From: Diploscapter coronatus
Lineage: Eukaryota > Nematoda > Chromadorea > Rhabditida > Rhabditidae
Assembly: GCA_964036155.1 (NCBI GenBank)
Contig: OZ038423.1
Coordinates: 59,597,249 to 59,661,248, forward strand
Length of the DNA stretch: 64,000 nucleotides
Direction: 5' to 3'
Shown here: piece after piece, positions 11,166 to 21,847 of the stretch
Layout of the letters: each line of letters opens with the position of its first letter
How positions within the stretch are numbered: position 1 is the first letter of the stretch
Position numbers and translations under genes: made by a program
Notes under the pieces: generated by a model
Database searches by the model: none
What the model saw: the letters and a program-made list of their open reading frames with translations, nothing else
What the model was told of the DNA's origin: nothing

Positions 11166-12792
11166 GTTGGTGCGCTACTTTCTTAAAGTTTTGCACCTAA
11201 AAATTCAGAATTACTGTAAACTTTTATATCTTTTAAAAATTATTTAAAATGTAAAGCCACTAGATAAAATTTGAAGAATACGAGTTTCGATGATTGGAAG
11301 ACAACCTGAAGATTTCGATGGGTCTGGGGTTTGCAACTGTATTTTTATTCCTTTAAAAACGGTGCTTATCATATCACAAATAAGATATCATTTTCGTTTA
11401 TTTGCGTACGCTCGTCTGCATTGCACAATTATATTTTTCCCGATGCGACCAAGAGTCGTAAAATGCAATTATTACAGACGATCTTAGATTCCTATCCTTA
11501 ACTATGCGGATAAGAATTTTCTAAATTTATAACAACAGTGCTGCTTTTGACGTCGTACTTGATATTTTACTGGTTCTTATCAGATCTCCAATTTTTATTC
11601 TTCTATCAGTGATATTTCTCATTTTTATTTATCCTTTACCAACGCTATTTCCACACTGATGTTTAATCTGGAGTGATAATTTAATGGCATTATATCACTT
11701 CGGATGATTATTTGATAACCACAATATTGTGAAATTTCGGGACTTTCAAATATGATTCATCCATATGATTTCCGCTCGGAATGTTGTTAATTTTGATAAG
11801 CAATGATAAAGTTGAGATAATTTTTAAAGGTCTATCTTTAGATGCAAGAGTATTCACCTGCTAATAATTAGAGTAACTTAGAAGTTTATATAGCAACCAT
11901 TTTGTTGACCTATCTTTCTGTTGCGACCAGCAACTTAACAATTGCTTGTTAATTATAGCTTTGTATTTGGTCAATCGATAACCAGGGATGTTTGCGGTGC
12001 GGTGTGCGATTTTCAAAATTCATAATTTTTAAAAGCCATTTTTCTCACGAAAACTATGCATACTTCAGCTCAAAATCATTAGATTATGTATTTAGAAGCT
12101 ATCTAGAGGCTATTTGAGCACTTTAGAAATTTTTTTTTCTTTGTAATTGAGTTTGAAAAATCTTTCTTGCGGCACAGTGAACATTTTACTGCACCGCCAA
12201 CATCCCTAGTGATAATCAATAACTTCAACTGTTAGAACTTTCTCTAATTCGACTAGTATCGCCGATGTTAGTTGATTTGTGAAACATCGATTTGCATTTG
12301 AGCCCACAGAGGTTTTCACCTGTTTAGGATTCTTTCATGAACGATTCTGTTTCTCTCTAGCCTATTCACTATTTCTCATGGGCCTAGTTCGTATAAATAG
12401 GTAGACACGAAAGAGGCAGTGATTCTTATTCAGTATTACCCGGGTATTCTACGATACCAAAGACGCTCTATTGTTATTAAAATAAACCTTCAATAAAAAG
12501 CACTATCTATTCCACTTGGACACGACTTTTATTATATGGCTAGAGTGTACTCTATTCTGTGCATTGGCATTGCACTCTTGAGAAAGCGCCAATATTGATT
12601 CATTTCTTCTATTTGCCCGTTGGTAAGAACTTGCAAAATTTGTCAACATTTTATTTCAAAGTTCTCCATGATAACTAATTTTATTCACTATTTTTTCCTG
12701 AAAATCCACAATAACGTTATTGTTCTTCTTTTACTTGAAAAGCTACACTGAAATTTCATTTACGGTCAATTGTCCTGAAAATTCAGATTTCC
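11166..12792. other. intergenic, putative promoter with TGATAA sites
   Basis: This lies upstream of the five-unit protein gene (-) and upstream of NAPE-PLD (+). TGATAA or its complement occurs at about 11578, 11674, 11713, 11794, 11804 and 12211. GATA-factor sites of this form drive intestinal genes in nematodes. A MITE-like repeat sits at 11983-12209. No coding exon is seen. Confidence 0.5.
11983..12209. mobile_element. MITE-like element with long terminal inverted repeats
   Basis: The left end CAGGGATGTTTGCGGTGC matches the complement of the right end, TAGGGATGTTGGCGGTGC, at 16 of 18 positions. The element is about 227 bp, A+T-rich inside and noncoding. Ends beginning CAGGG/TAGGG fit hAT-type MITEs. 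The flanking octamers TCGATAAC and GTGATAAT match only partly, so the target-site duplication is decayed or the ends are misplaced. Confidence 0.6.
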
Positions 12793-14442
12793 ATGGATTC
12801 GAACGAAGAAAACAGCCTTCTGAGCGACTTCGCAGAGCCGGTCTTCAAAAATAACAAGTAGACAAAATTTCACTTACCTAAAAATTCTAGCAATAAAACA
12901 GGTACGAAAATCCACCGACTTTCAAAAACTGGAATGGACTTCCAGGAGTTCTTGCGCTTTTCAGATGGTTGATAATGGAAAAGGACGAATCCAACATACC
13001 GAAGTGTGTAGAGGTAATTTTTTGATGGCTTTCTTCAACTTAGCATATTTTTCAGGAACTCGAAAGGAGTTTGCCCGTGACTTTTCTGAAGAAATTCGAG
13101 CCTAAGAAGTTTTCCAAGCTCTACGCCACTTGGCTCGGCCACGCCACCGTTCTAGTCGACATAGAGGGCATCAAGTAGCAGATTTCTAAAAATGGCCCGA
13201 GAAAATTCCGGAAAAAAGTTCAGATTCATCACGGATCCGTTGTGGTGCGATCGTGCGTCGTTCACGAGCTTTGTCGGTCCGAAGCGGTATCGGCCCAGTC
13301 CGCTGAACATCGAGAACTTACCGGAGGTAGCAATTTTTCGACTTACCTAGAAGTGAATTTCTTGGGTCTGACTTATAAAAGAAAATATTTCAAGTTGGAT
13401 TTCGGTGTCATTAGCCACGACCACTACGATCACCTCGACGCAGAAGCAGTGCAGAAAATCGACAAGTTTAAACATTTGTCAGATTTACCTAAAAAAAAGT
13501 TTTCAGATTGCACAACGGGAAAATTCGGTGGTTCGTGCCGAAGGGCTTCAAGGAGTGGATGGCGACAATCGGAATTTCGAATACGGAGGCGAGGCCGGAT
13601 AAAGTCACTGAGATGAAGTGGTATGGAAATTACGCATCTTTTTGATTCATAAAATTCCATTCTAAAACTTTCGAATAGTATATTTTAGATCACTGAATTT
13701 TTATTACATTTTAAACCTTTAGGATATTGCATATTCTCATTGTTTTATCCGAGGGTATTTTGCATCGTCCTATTTTCCATATTTTCAGGGGTGAGAAGGC
13801 AGACCTTAAGATCGGCGACAAGACCTGTACCGTTTGGTGCTTACCGGCCCAGCATTGGTGTCAGCGTAGTACGTTCGATAGGAATAAGGTGAATTTTACA
13901 ATTTTTCTAGAAAAAGGGTGATCGTTAAGACCTTTAAGAAAAGTGGTAAACTTTACTTTTCAGCGCCTTTGGTGCAGCTGGGCGGTGAAGTCGCCGGAAA
14001 AGTCGTTCTATTTCGCTGGCGACACGGGATTTTGCGATTCGGAATTCGAGAAAATCGGCAAAAAGCTGGGACCATTCGACCTGGCCGCGATACCAATTGG
14101 GGCATACGAACCAAAGTATGATACCATTTTGGCAACTTATACCAAAAGTTACCATTTTCAGTTGGTTCATGAAGTCGCAACATATCAACCCGCGAGAAGC
14201 CGTACAAGTGCACAAATTGATTCAGTCCAAGTTCAGCATCGGGATCCACTGGGGAACCTACCATATGGGATCCTACGAGGTTACCAAATGGTACCATTTT
14301 GGTAACATAACACCATTTTCAGTTTTACCTCCAACCGCGAGAAGACCTGAAGAAGTACGCACAAGAAGAGGGAGTTTCGAATTTCGTCACAATGAGTCCA
14401 GGAGAAATTTGGGGAGACCAAGAAAATCAAATCTTTGAATAA
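12793..14442 (+). CDS. NAPE-PLD-like N-acyl-phosphatidylethanolamine phospholipase D
   Basis: Ten exons (12793-12857, 12902-13013, 13056-13174, 13224-13326, 13395-13465, 13507-13620, 13789-13888, 13964-14115, 14162-14279, 14323-14442) give 357 residues. The fold is a metallo-beta-lactamase. Visible metal ligands and motifs are [19 protein letters not shown] (the HxHxDH site), [13 protein letters not shown] and [11 protein letters not shown], in the NAPE-PLD order; GAYEPNWFMK is close to the mammalian segment. The enzyme would release N-acylethanolamines from membrane NAPE. All expected catalytic residues are present. Nematodes often have two paralogues, so I give no symbol. It converges on the bZIP gene with 166 bp between stops. 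Confidence 0.93.
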
Positions 14443-14608
14443 GAATGACTAAATTAACAATGGGTTGAAACGTGTGATCTCTTCTTAAATCTATTTATTC
14501 TCAAAAACCTATGAACCTTAAAGAATATAAATACCTGAGTTATTTACAAACGCCAAGATTTGTATGTTTACCGTAATCATTTTAAGGAATAATAATACAA
14601 ACTTAAAA

Positions 14609-17137
14609 TTAAACTTGTTGAGCTTGATTTGAATTTCGCTGGTTTTCATTTGGTTCTTCTAGGATCGGAACGGATTTGTTCTCTTCCATACTGAAAATAA
14701 CTGTTCATTATCAAATATTGCGAAACACGGTGAAATTTAAGATAATGACTAATCCATATGAAAGAGGAATATGAATCAATATCAGATATCAGATATTTAA
14801 ATTCAAATATATGAACCTTAGATACATAAATTTAAATATGTGGACCTTCGAGTTAACTTAAAACTTTAAATCAAATATTGATATATTGAAAATATATCCT
14901 TACTCTTCCATCAGCATCCTTTGCTTGAGCAGGCTAATCTGGGTTTCAATTTCAGTCGCCGCCTGTCGGAGTTTCGTATTTTGTCGCTCCAAATCCCTCA
15001 ATTCAGATTCCGCCTTTTCTTTGGCTTCCTTTTGCCTTTTACGGTATCTGGCGGCGGCTTCGTTATTCTAAAACTGAGATATAAAAAGATTTTTCTTCTA
15101 AATAAAAATGCTAGAAATTGAAGATAACTAAAACACTAGATTTAGAAATAAAATATCTAGTGACAATATATAATAAAGAAGATCAAAGATAATAATTATT
15201 AATTGGAACAAAATAAGAATATCGTAAATTTTAATAATCAAAATATTTAAGTTATATAAGATGCCTGTACCTGTTTCCTTTTCCTCTGCAAGATGACTTG
15301 GGGGTTTTCGTCTACTGGTGGTGATTGACTACTCGGAGTGGGCGTCGACGGGCTGACGGACACATTTCCGATGTTTGACTTCTGCAGCGCTTCAACGACT
15401 AATCGAACGATGTCTTCGATTGCCATCGGGTTCTGAAGTTTCCAAATTTGAGGATTTTTAAGAAAAAATAAACACCCATTCATAGATTATAGTAAATAAA
15501 TTTGGACAAGTGTATGAGATATAAAAAGTCGAATGACGACTACCATTTGAAATGTCTCGACAAACAGTGTCATTCTAAACTTCAATTGCTCAAACCTAAT
15601 ACACAAATCCGAAATAATGATATTCAAATGATTTTCTAAATTTGGAAAATAAATATACTCATCTAGGATATAATGAAATTTTAAAGATTTAAAAAAAATT
15701 AATTTTGATAATAAAATATTCATGGTATTTTTCGATTTATTACCTTCAATAGCTCAGGTTTAATTGGGATCATGGGCGATGGCGCTTCGTTTTGATGGTT
15801 ATGATTTTGGTAGTCGACGACGGACATGCTCGGGTAGAACATGGATGAGAGTGCCGGTGAATAGGGGGGCGGGGCCAGCAATTCGGCTGTAAACGATTGG
15901 GAATATGAATGATGATGCAATACAAAGTGATTGCATCATAGGGGTGGAGTGATGCAAGAGGAGATCTTTTTCTCTCCTTCTTTCTTTCTTTCCCTTTACC
16001 TTTTTCTTTCTCTCTCCCGGGTCACTCTGCGTCTCTATCTATATAGAAATAAAATATGAGAAAGATAAGAAGATATAAAAAAAAAAACGAGCGAAAACTA
16101 TAAATTTGAAAGATTTTTTGAAAGTTCGCAAGGTTTTGACATATTTTAATGAAAAGAATGAAGGCGATTTCGAAATTTCGGAAAATGATGCAATCGGGCG
16201 AAAGGAGTGAGTGAGACTAGCGCCCCATATCGATTTTTGAGGGGAAACTAAACTGAAAGATAGGGTCCACCTCTTTTTACTTAATAAAAACAAATTATTT
16301 AAATATTTTAAACAAAAACAATCAAATATATCTAAAAGAGAATCTTTCTCACTTCGGATAAATATACGACCTGACCTGTCGCACCTAGAAGATAGGGAAA
16401 AATCAATATATTAACCCCTCCCAATTTATAGTGTCTCAAAATGACACCAAATTTGGTTTGTAGTTCATGTGCCTTCCTCCAAAGACAATAAATTATCACT
16501 CCTACCATTCTTCTCTCAGGAAAGTTCTATCTCACACACACAGTTATGATGCAACTTGATAAGGTGATTAGAAATTCAATAAAAAGTGAAATTTTAAAAA
16601 ATCGATACGTGACGTAATCGTTAAAATGTTGGTTAAAATGATTACATAACGGGAAATCCGCATTAATTCCCTGTAGATTCTGGTAAATCTGGCCTAAATT
16701 CGAAGTGGGCGGAGCTAAATTGTCTCCCATCTCAGAATAAGGACTTGGTGACACTGACGGCGATAGTAAAGGTGTTACCTAAAAATCAGTATTTTTGACG
16801 TCATCTAAACTGACGTCATACCACATTAGACTCTAAGCGCTCAGCGTCTCTCACGATCTCTCGATAGATGTCGAATTGAGTTCTCTCGTTGCTTATCGCC
16901 GTCGCCGTCGGGACTTCTGAAGTCACGACGACGGGTGGCACAGTACTTGGACGACTTGACGAGGACTCAGGAGCCAACGACGACTAGAGTTATCCTTTCG
17001 AAAAATAAATACTGTAGCTTTCTTACCGTATCCTCTGCTCTTGAAATTTGAGGATCTCGTTTCTTCTTTCGGAAAGAAATTAAGGAAGACAAAAATGATC
17101 GTCGAAATAAATCGTCAGCATCGAACGGAGACGTCAT
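14609..17137 (-). CDS. bZIP transcription factor, ATF4-like
   Basis: Seven exons (17027-17137, 16822-16983, 16646-16778, 15744-15886, 15271-15432, 14904-15067, 14609-14690) give 318 residues. The N-terminal two thirds are Ser/Pro-rich with no known domain (SPSVSPSPYSEM, LLAPPPYSPALSS), as in an activation region. The bZIP starts in exon 5 with QRKRKQ and continues in exon 6 with NNEAAARYRKRQKEAKEKAE, then a leucine zipper (LRDLERQN, LRQAATEIETQISLLKQRM). The N..AA.RYR core is typical of ATF4/ATF5-class basic regions. Two perfect TGACGTCA (CRE) palindromes lie at its second intron (16796-16803 and 16811-16818). ATF4-class factors run the amino-acid and integrated stress response; that role is inferred here. 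Confidence 0.85.
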
Positions 17138-18669
17138 TCCGGGACGATCCGGAATTTAACCGTAAATCCCGTCAAAATCGTTGGACTTTATTCTAAAACA
17201 ACTAATAGTGTATAGAAAAATAGTTAAGCGCGCTATCAAAAAATCGATAGTATCCCATGTCAGGGTGGCCTTTAATAAAGAGGTTGATAACAACGTTAGC
17301 ATCAAAAATACGAGGTCTTTGTGTGCAATTAACAAAAATATACGATTTTCATAAAATAGCCCGGCTATTCGATATTCAGACGTGAGCAAAATCAAAATAC
17401 CAAAGTTTTAATCGGACCTTGACTCTGGTTTGATGCTTAGAAAATAGGTAATTTATAGGCAATAATTTAATAAGCAATAGCGCTTGAATCTAGGAGGGTG
17501 AAGAGAGGATTATTTAGATAACCGTAAATTTCGCAGTCAATCAAATTGATAAAGTTGGGGGTAGCTCCTCGAAAAAATCGACGCAAATCAAGAGTTTTCG
17601 TGGATTTGTTGAAAATAAAAATGCCGCTCGGAAGCTCTAATTTCTTATCAACTATCAGGCTTTTTATCAATATATGCTAAAAAATAGAGATATAAATTCA
17701 TCTGGTCCATTTTTGAGCATGGCACTAAACAGGTCAATTATCAAAATGCATTACACTTGAAATGAAGCGCAGAGCGGGAAAAATGATAAGTTTTTTTTCC
17801 AAATGTGAACTATTCAATTTAAATTCTATCTAAGAACCCCCCATATATAGGCAAATATTCATGACTCGTCTCCCGTAACAGTTGAGTAAGAGATTTCGAT
17901 TTCCATCGTATTATTGGGGTCAGAAAATCGTATGCGACAAGTTTCAGTTCGATCCGACCTCTTGACACATGATTTTCAAAAATTTCCATATCGTGGACTC
18001 TACACATAGACGAAATTTGGATTTTTGAGACATTCATATTTGTCAAGTCCAATTTAATATCAAAATTTGGTATTTTACGAAATTTATTCAACAATTAAAT
18101 ATTATGTTAAGTTTACATTATGATTAAGTACATATTATGATGAAGTAGGGTATAAAGCACGAATACCGCCTTGCGGCTCTCGGATTTAAGTTCAAAAGTT
18201 CAATTTCGCATTTTGAGCACGTTTACATGCCTATGCTAAATGTTTAAATGAAGAATTATTAGGTTCTAATGAAAGACAAGTGAAAATTGCATGATCATTA
18301 ACCATCAGTCGACGAAATTATCATAAGCTTTTGAAAAAAGACGAATTATTTGTGATCAATCATTTGAAAGTTAAAAATGCTACAAAAATAGTGAATTAAA
18401 AGTTGTACTATTGAGATCCAATGTAATTTGATTATTTGATCTGTTTTTCCGGTACTTCTTCTTTTAGGTTTTTCACCTGCCGCATGCTACTGGTATCCAC
18501 TGTATTCCTATATGGTCTTCTAAAAAGTTACTTTAAAACAACGCTATATTGTCAACGACCTTTAACTTGAGATGAAGTAAATGGCAGACTATTCATGCGC
18601 GTGGAATTATCGCGCTGTTTGCAGCATACTTTACGCTATTACATCATATGCAAGGAATGAGTCAGACGA
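17138..18669. other. intergenic, possible degraded gene on minus strand
   Basis: Two minus-strand open frames (17819-18094, 91 codons; 17467-17670, 67 codons) have weakly LRR- or F-box-associated-like composition (FDIKLDLTNMNVSKIQIS; TKTLDLRRFFRGATPNF). They cannot be joined with canonical splice sites, so they may be relics or chance. The rest is A+T-rich with no signal seen. Confidence 0.3.
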
Positions 18670-20991
18670 CTATTTGCAAATACGCAATGCACACGTTGCA
18701 GATTCGAATTTGTGCGTCACTTCTTTTGTCTCAAGTTGTCGACCATTGAAAATAACCAAAATTACGTACTTGTAATTCACGGTTTGTCGGTAATTTCTCA
18801 TGGTGCTTGACTGCTGTTGCGGCATACGAATTTGGCGGTTGTCATCCAGTTCAACTTGATTTACGCTTTGTTGATCCGAATAAGGATCAATTTGATTCGA
18901 CTGCTAAAGCTCTTTCTTCCTTTTAAATTAATTTAATTTAAACCGGTTGATAGTCGTCGTGATTTTGTTCGATTGCCTGACTCTGATCCGAGCTCATCAT
19001 GTCTCCGTTTTGTATGATGACGGGGTAGAATTCTCGCACGCCGTTGTCTGAAGGTTATCACAAATTTTCAAGAAAAGATCGAAATTTCCCACTGTCATAG
19101 GCAGCATAATATTGTTTCGTGGCTGGATCGAGATAGATTTGCATCGTCTGACCCTGTGCCTCGACCACCTGTTGGCCACCGTAATCCCCGTTCATCATAA
19201 CTACCGTATTCTGATCCTGGGCCTAAAACCTCTTTCAAAAATAAAATAACCCAGACCTAGAAGCACTTTTCGTCGGACAAAAATAACCTATAGGAGCTAG
19301 GTCGCAAAAGCGAAGTCCTAGCTATGACACTACCTCGCAGACGAGTTTAAATTTTCTCTAACAAGATTAATGATGGAAATTTGTAAAGAAAATGCTCAGG
19401 GGGTAGGTCACAATGGGTTTCTGACGATCGTCTTCCCTAGATCTGAATAAATAAACCTGAAATACCGTGTTCTGTTGATTTTCCTCGCTCATCTGAGTCG
19501 TGTAGTAAGTGTGGGTCGGTTGCGACGCTGAGGGTTGTTCTATACTTATAATTTAGGGAGTACTATAATTGCACTATACCATTTATCGTCGTCGTTGAGC
19601 GATTCTGATTTTGACGTCGATTTGACAAATGACGTTGCTCGACGTTTTCAACGATTTCGCAGTACTAAACATTCGTATTTTCTCACTTTTAAAGGCCTAT
19701 TTTCTCACATCCATAGAAGGCGATCTATTATTTTCCGGATTATTCGACGTTGTAGCAGGTGGTTGTTCCTGACCATCCAAAAGCCCCGTCATTTGACATG
19801 TATTCGAAATGGTTTTATGGGCCTATAATTTAACAATACACTGATAAGGGGTAGACTGGGAAACCTCTTTGTATTTAGCGAGGAATGTGTGCATCGTATC
19901 TGCGTAATTATCGAATCCGGTTGCTTTTAGAGCTTCTAATAGATCGTCCGCGGTTACCGTACGACGGCGCTCCTAAAGTTGATTGGTTTTTAGCTAGTTT
20001 GGATTTAATAAACACCAGGGGTGGGCCGGGACAGACTTTTACAAAAAATCAGAACCGGGATCGGGTTCGGGACCGGGACCCCCGGTCCACCCCTGATAAA
20101 CATAGATATACGCAAGTTTCTAGAAGAATAGAGAAAAATGTCTTGTAATTTTCTTTTCCAGCGTTTTTATTGATTTTTCAATAATTATAGACTTTGGACT
20201 TACACTAGCACATTTATCGTGAGCTTCACTCGTTACGAACGATATAAACTCGGATACGCATTCCTGCACGCACTGTTTAGCTTCCTTAGCGATTTTCCCA
20301 TTCGATGGTATCATTTTCTTCATAATTCTCGCTATATTCGCTAAATTTATCAATTCTCTTAGCTTTCCTAACCTTTTTCGCTTACCGATCGGTAGAAACC
20401 GTTCTTGATCCAGTAGGACTTTACTATGAGCGTGGTTGTTTTGAATATGGTTGATAACCGGCTAAAATTAAGGGTCTGAGGCGATTTTAACCAGGGTTGC
20501 TGACGGGCCCAAATTTGCGGGTCCAGGGCCCGCACAAATGTTTATAATTTTTCACTCCCTACAGACCCGGACTCGGCCCAGATCTAAAAAATGCGGGTCG
20601 GACTGAGCCGGATTGGGTCTAGAAAGTGACAAGTTTTTGGAAATCTGTACGGATCCGGGTCTAGGGGGTGGAAAGTTGACAAATTTGTGCGGGCCGGGTC
20701 CGGGCCGGGCCCTCACAAATTTGGGTCCGTCAGCAACCCTGATTTTAACAAAACTTAGTTAGGTATCCCCTTAAATCTTGCAAAAATCACCCTAGATAAA
20801 CACATTAAACAGAAAATTGATAATTAGTCGGGGCTTAAACGTACTCGGCTATCGATTGTAGGAGCTTCTTCGTAGTATTGCTCGTGATTCGCATCGTAGT
20901 TTGGTTGATGAGATATAGGGTGTTGGATATTGTGATCCTCTCCGAGAGTCAAATAAGTAGGTTCAGGAGACACCACTGGCTCTCTTTCCAT
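18670..20991 (-). CDS. NFYB: NF-YB, CCAAT-binding factor subunit B
   Basis: Ten exons (20845-20991, 20386-20461, 20204-20340, 19865-19972, 19709-19822, 19580-19664, 19457-19539, 19093-19222, 18944-19047, 18670-18903) give about 405 residues. Residues 66-155 form the histone-fold core: [73 protein letters not shown] pairs with NF-YC and NF-YA to bind CCAAT promoters. Vertebrate NF-YB is about half this long; the extra 250 residues are Gln/Asn/Tyr-rich ([23 protein letters not shown]), as expected of an activation region. ATG follows TTTTTAG directly, so the transcript is probably trans-spliced at the start codon. The last exon is less certain; an earlier stop just after 18944 would give ...DDYQPV. 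Introns 1 and 3 hold MITEs. Confidence 0.92.
19402..19445 (+). repeat. dispersed repeat, GGTAGGTC...CCCTAG family, copy 1
   Basis: Lies in an NF-YB intron. It reads GGTAGGTCACAA, GGGTTTCTGACGATCGTC, TTCCCTAG in order. Close copies lie at 28429-28473 and 53367-53408. A weak inverted partner (CCTAGAAGCACTTTTCGTC) sits at about 19257, suggesting a hairpin element. Confidence 0.55.
20016..20095. mobile_element. 80-bp GC-rich MITE, hAT-like
   Basis: The left end CAGGGGTGGGCCGGGA and the complement of the right end, CAGGGGTGGACCGGGG, form terminal inverted repeats. The flanking octamers ATAAACAC and ATAAACAT match at 7 of 8, as expected of an 8-bp hAT target duplication. It sits in NF-YB intron 3. 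The interior repeats CGGGATCGGG/CGGGACCGGG and resembles the element at 53591-53726. Confidence 0.75.
20492..20741. mobile_element. 250-bp MITE, hAT-like, perfect 8-bp target duplication
   Basis: Terminal inverted repeats: left CAGGGTTGCTGACGGGCCC, right complement CAGGGTTGCTGACGGACCC, extending to CCCAAATTTG. It is flanked on both sides by ATTTTAAC (20484-20491 and 20742-20749), a perfect 8-bp target-site duplication. The interior is markedly G+C-rich compared with the host intron and noncoding. The ends and duplication length indicate mobilisation by a hAT transposase encoded elsewhere. It sits in NF-YB intron 1. Confidence 0.9.
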
Positions 20992-21847
20992 CTAAAAAGA
21001 TTAGAATATGGTAGTTTACCAAAATGGTATATATTTTACCATGATATGGTATATTTAAATTTAATGAGATATTTTAACCGTATTATAGCGGTTTTAGTAT
21101 AATTGTTTGAATAAAAGAGGCCCAAATGATTTATTCAATTATAGAACTGAGGAATGTGAATTTAATAGTACTAGGTGTTTGCAATTTGCGTGATGTTCAC
21201 TCAACAAAAGTGGAATACTGACAGAGTTCTTATGAAAAGAATGAAAATCCTAAAATACTTAGGAATATTTATAATTTTAAAATCCCTACAAAGCTCAATT
21301 ACCTTAGAATTATTTGAAACTCGAAAATCACAAGAAATTTTCCTGTTTAAAGGCACTTTTTGATCTCAGAATTGAAATATTATAACTATGGCTAAAAAAC
21401 GTAATTTCATCACAACCCCTTGTTTGAAAAAAAATTAGAATAATGGTAAGAGTCAACTTTTCAGGAAAGTTCAAATTTGAATTGAAAATTTCCCGAAAAG
21501 TCGATTCGAACCAGAATAATACCTAAATTTCCTAGAGATATCATATGAAGAGGCTTAGCTTTACGAAAAAATGGGCGACTTGGAAACCACATGACATAAG
21601 CAAATCAACGTACGCGAGATATACCTTCTCTTGTTTAATTATAATTTTAAAAAAAAATATATATGTCATGTGTTATAATGAGCAAACAGAAAAATGCATT
21701 CCAATGTATCAACATTTTAAAGAGAATAGCATAGAAAATGCAGAGAGAATTTCTCTATAAATTCTATCCTAGCTCTGGTATATTGGAACGTCTTTTCCGA
21801 ATAACCAAAAAATAGGCGTGGTGTAAAACCGTGCACCGATTACAGAA
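20992..21847. other. intergenic / NF-YB upstream region
   Basis: A+T-rich. Near 21011-21052 are repeated GGTA...TTTACCAAAATGGTA segments of the same kind as in several introns. The short frames show no domain. No gene seen. Confidence 0.4.
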
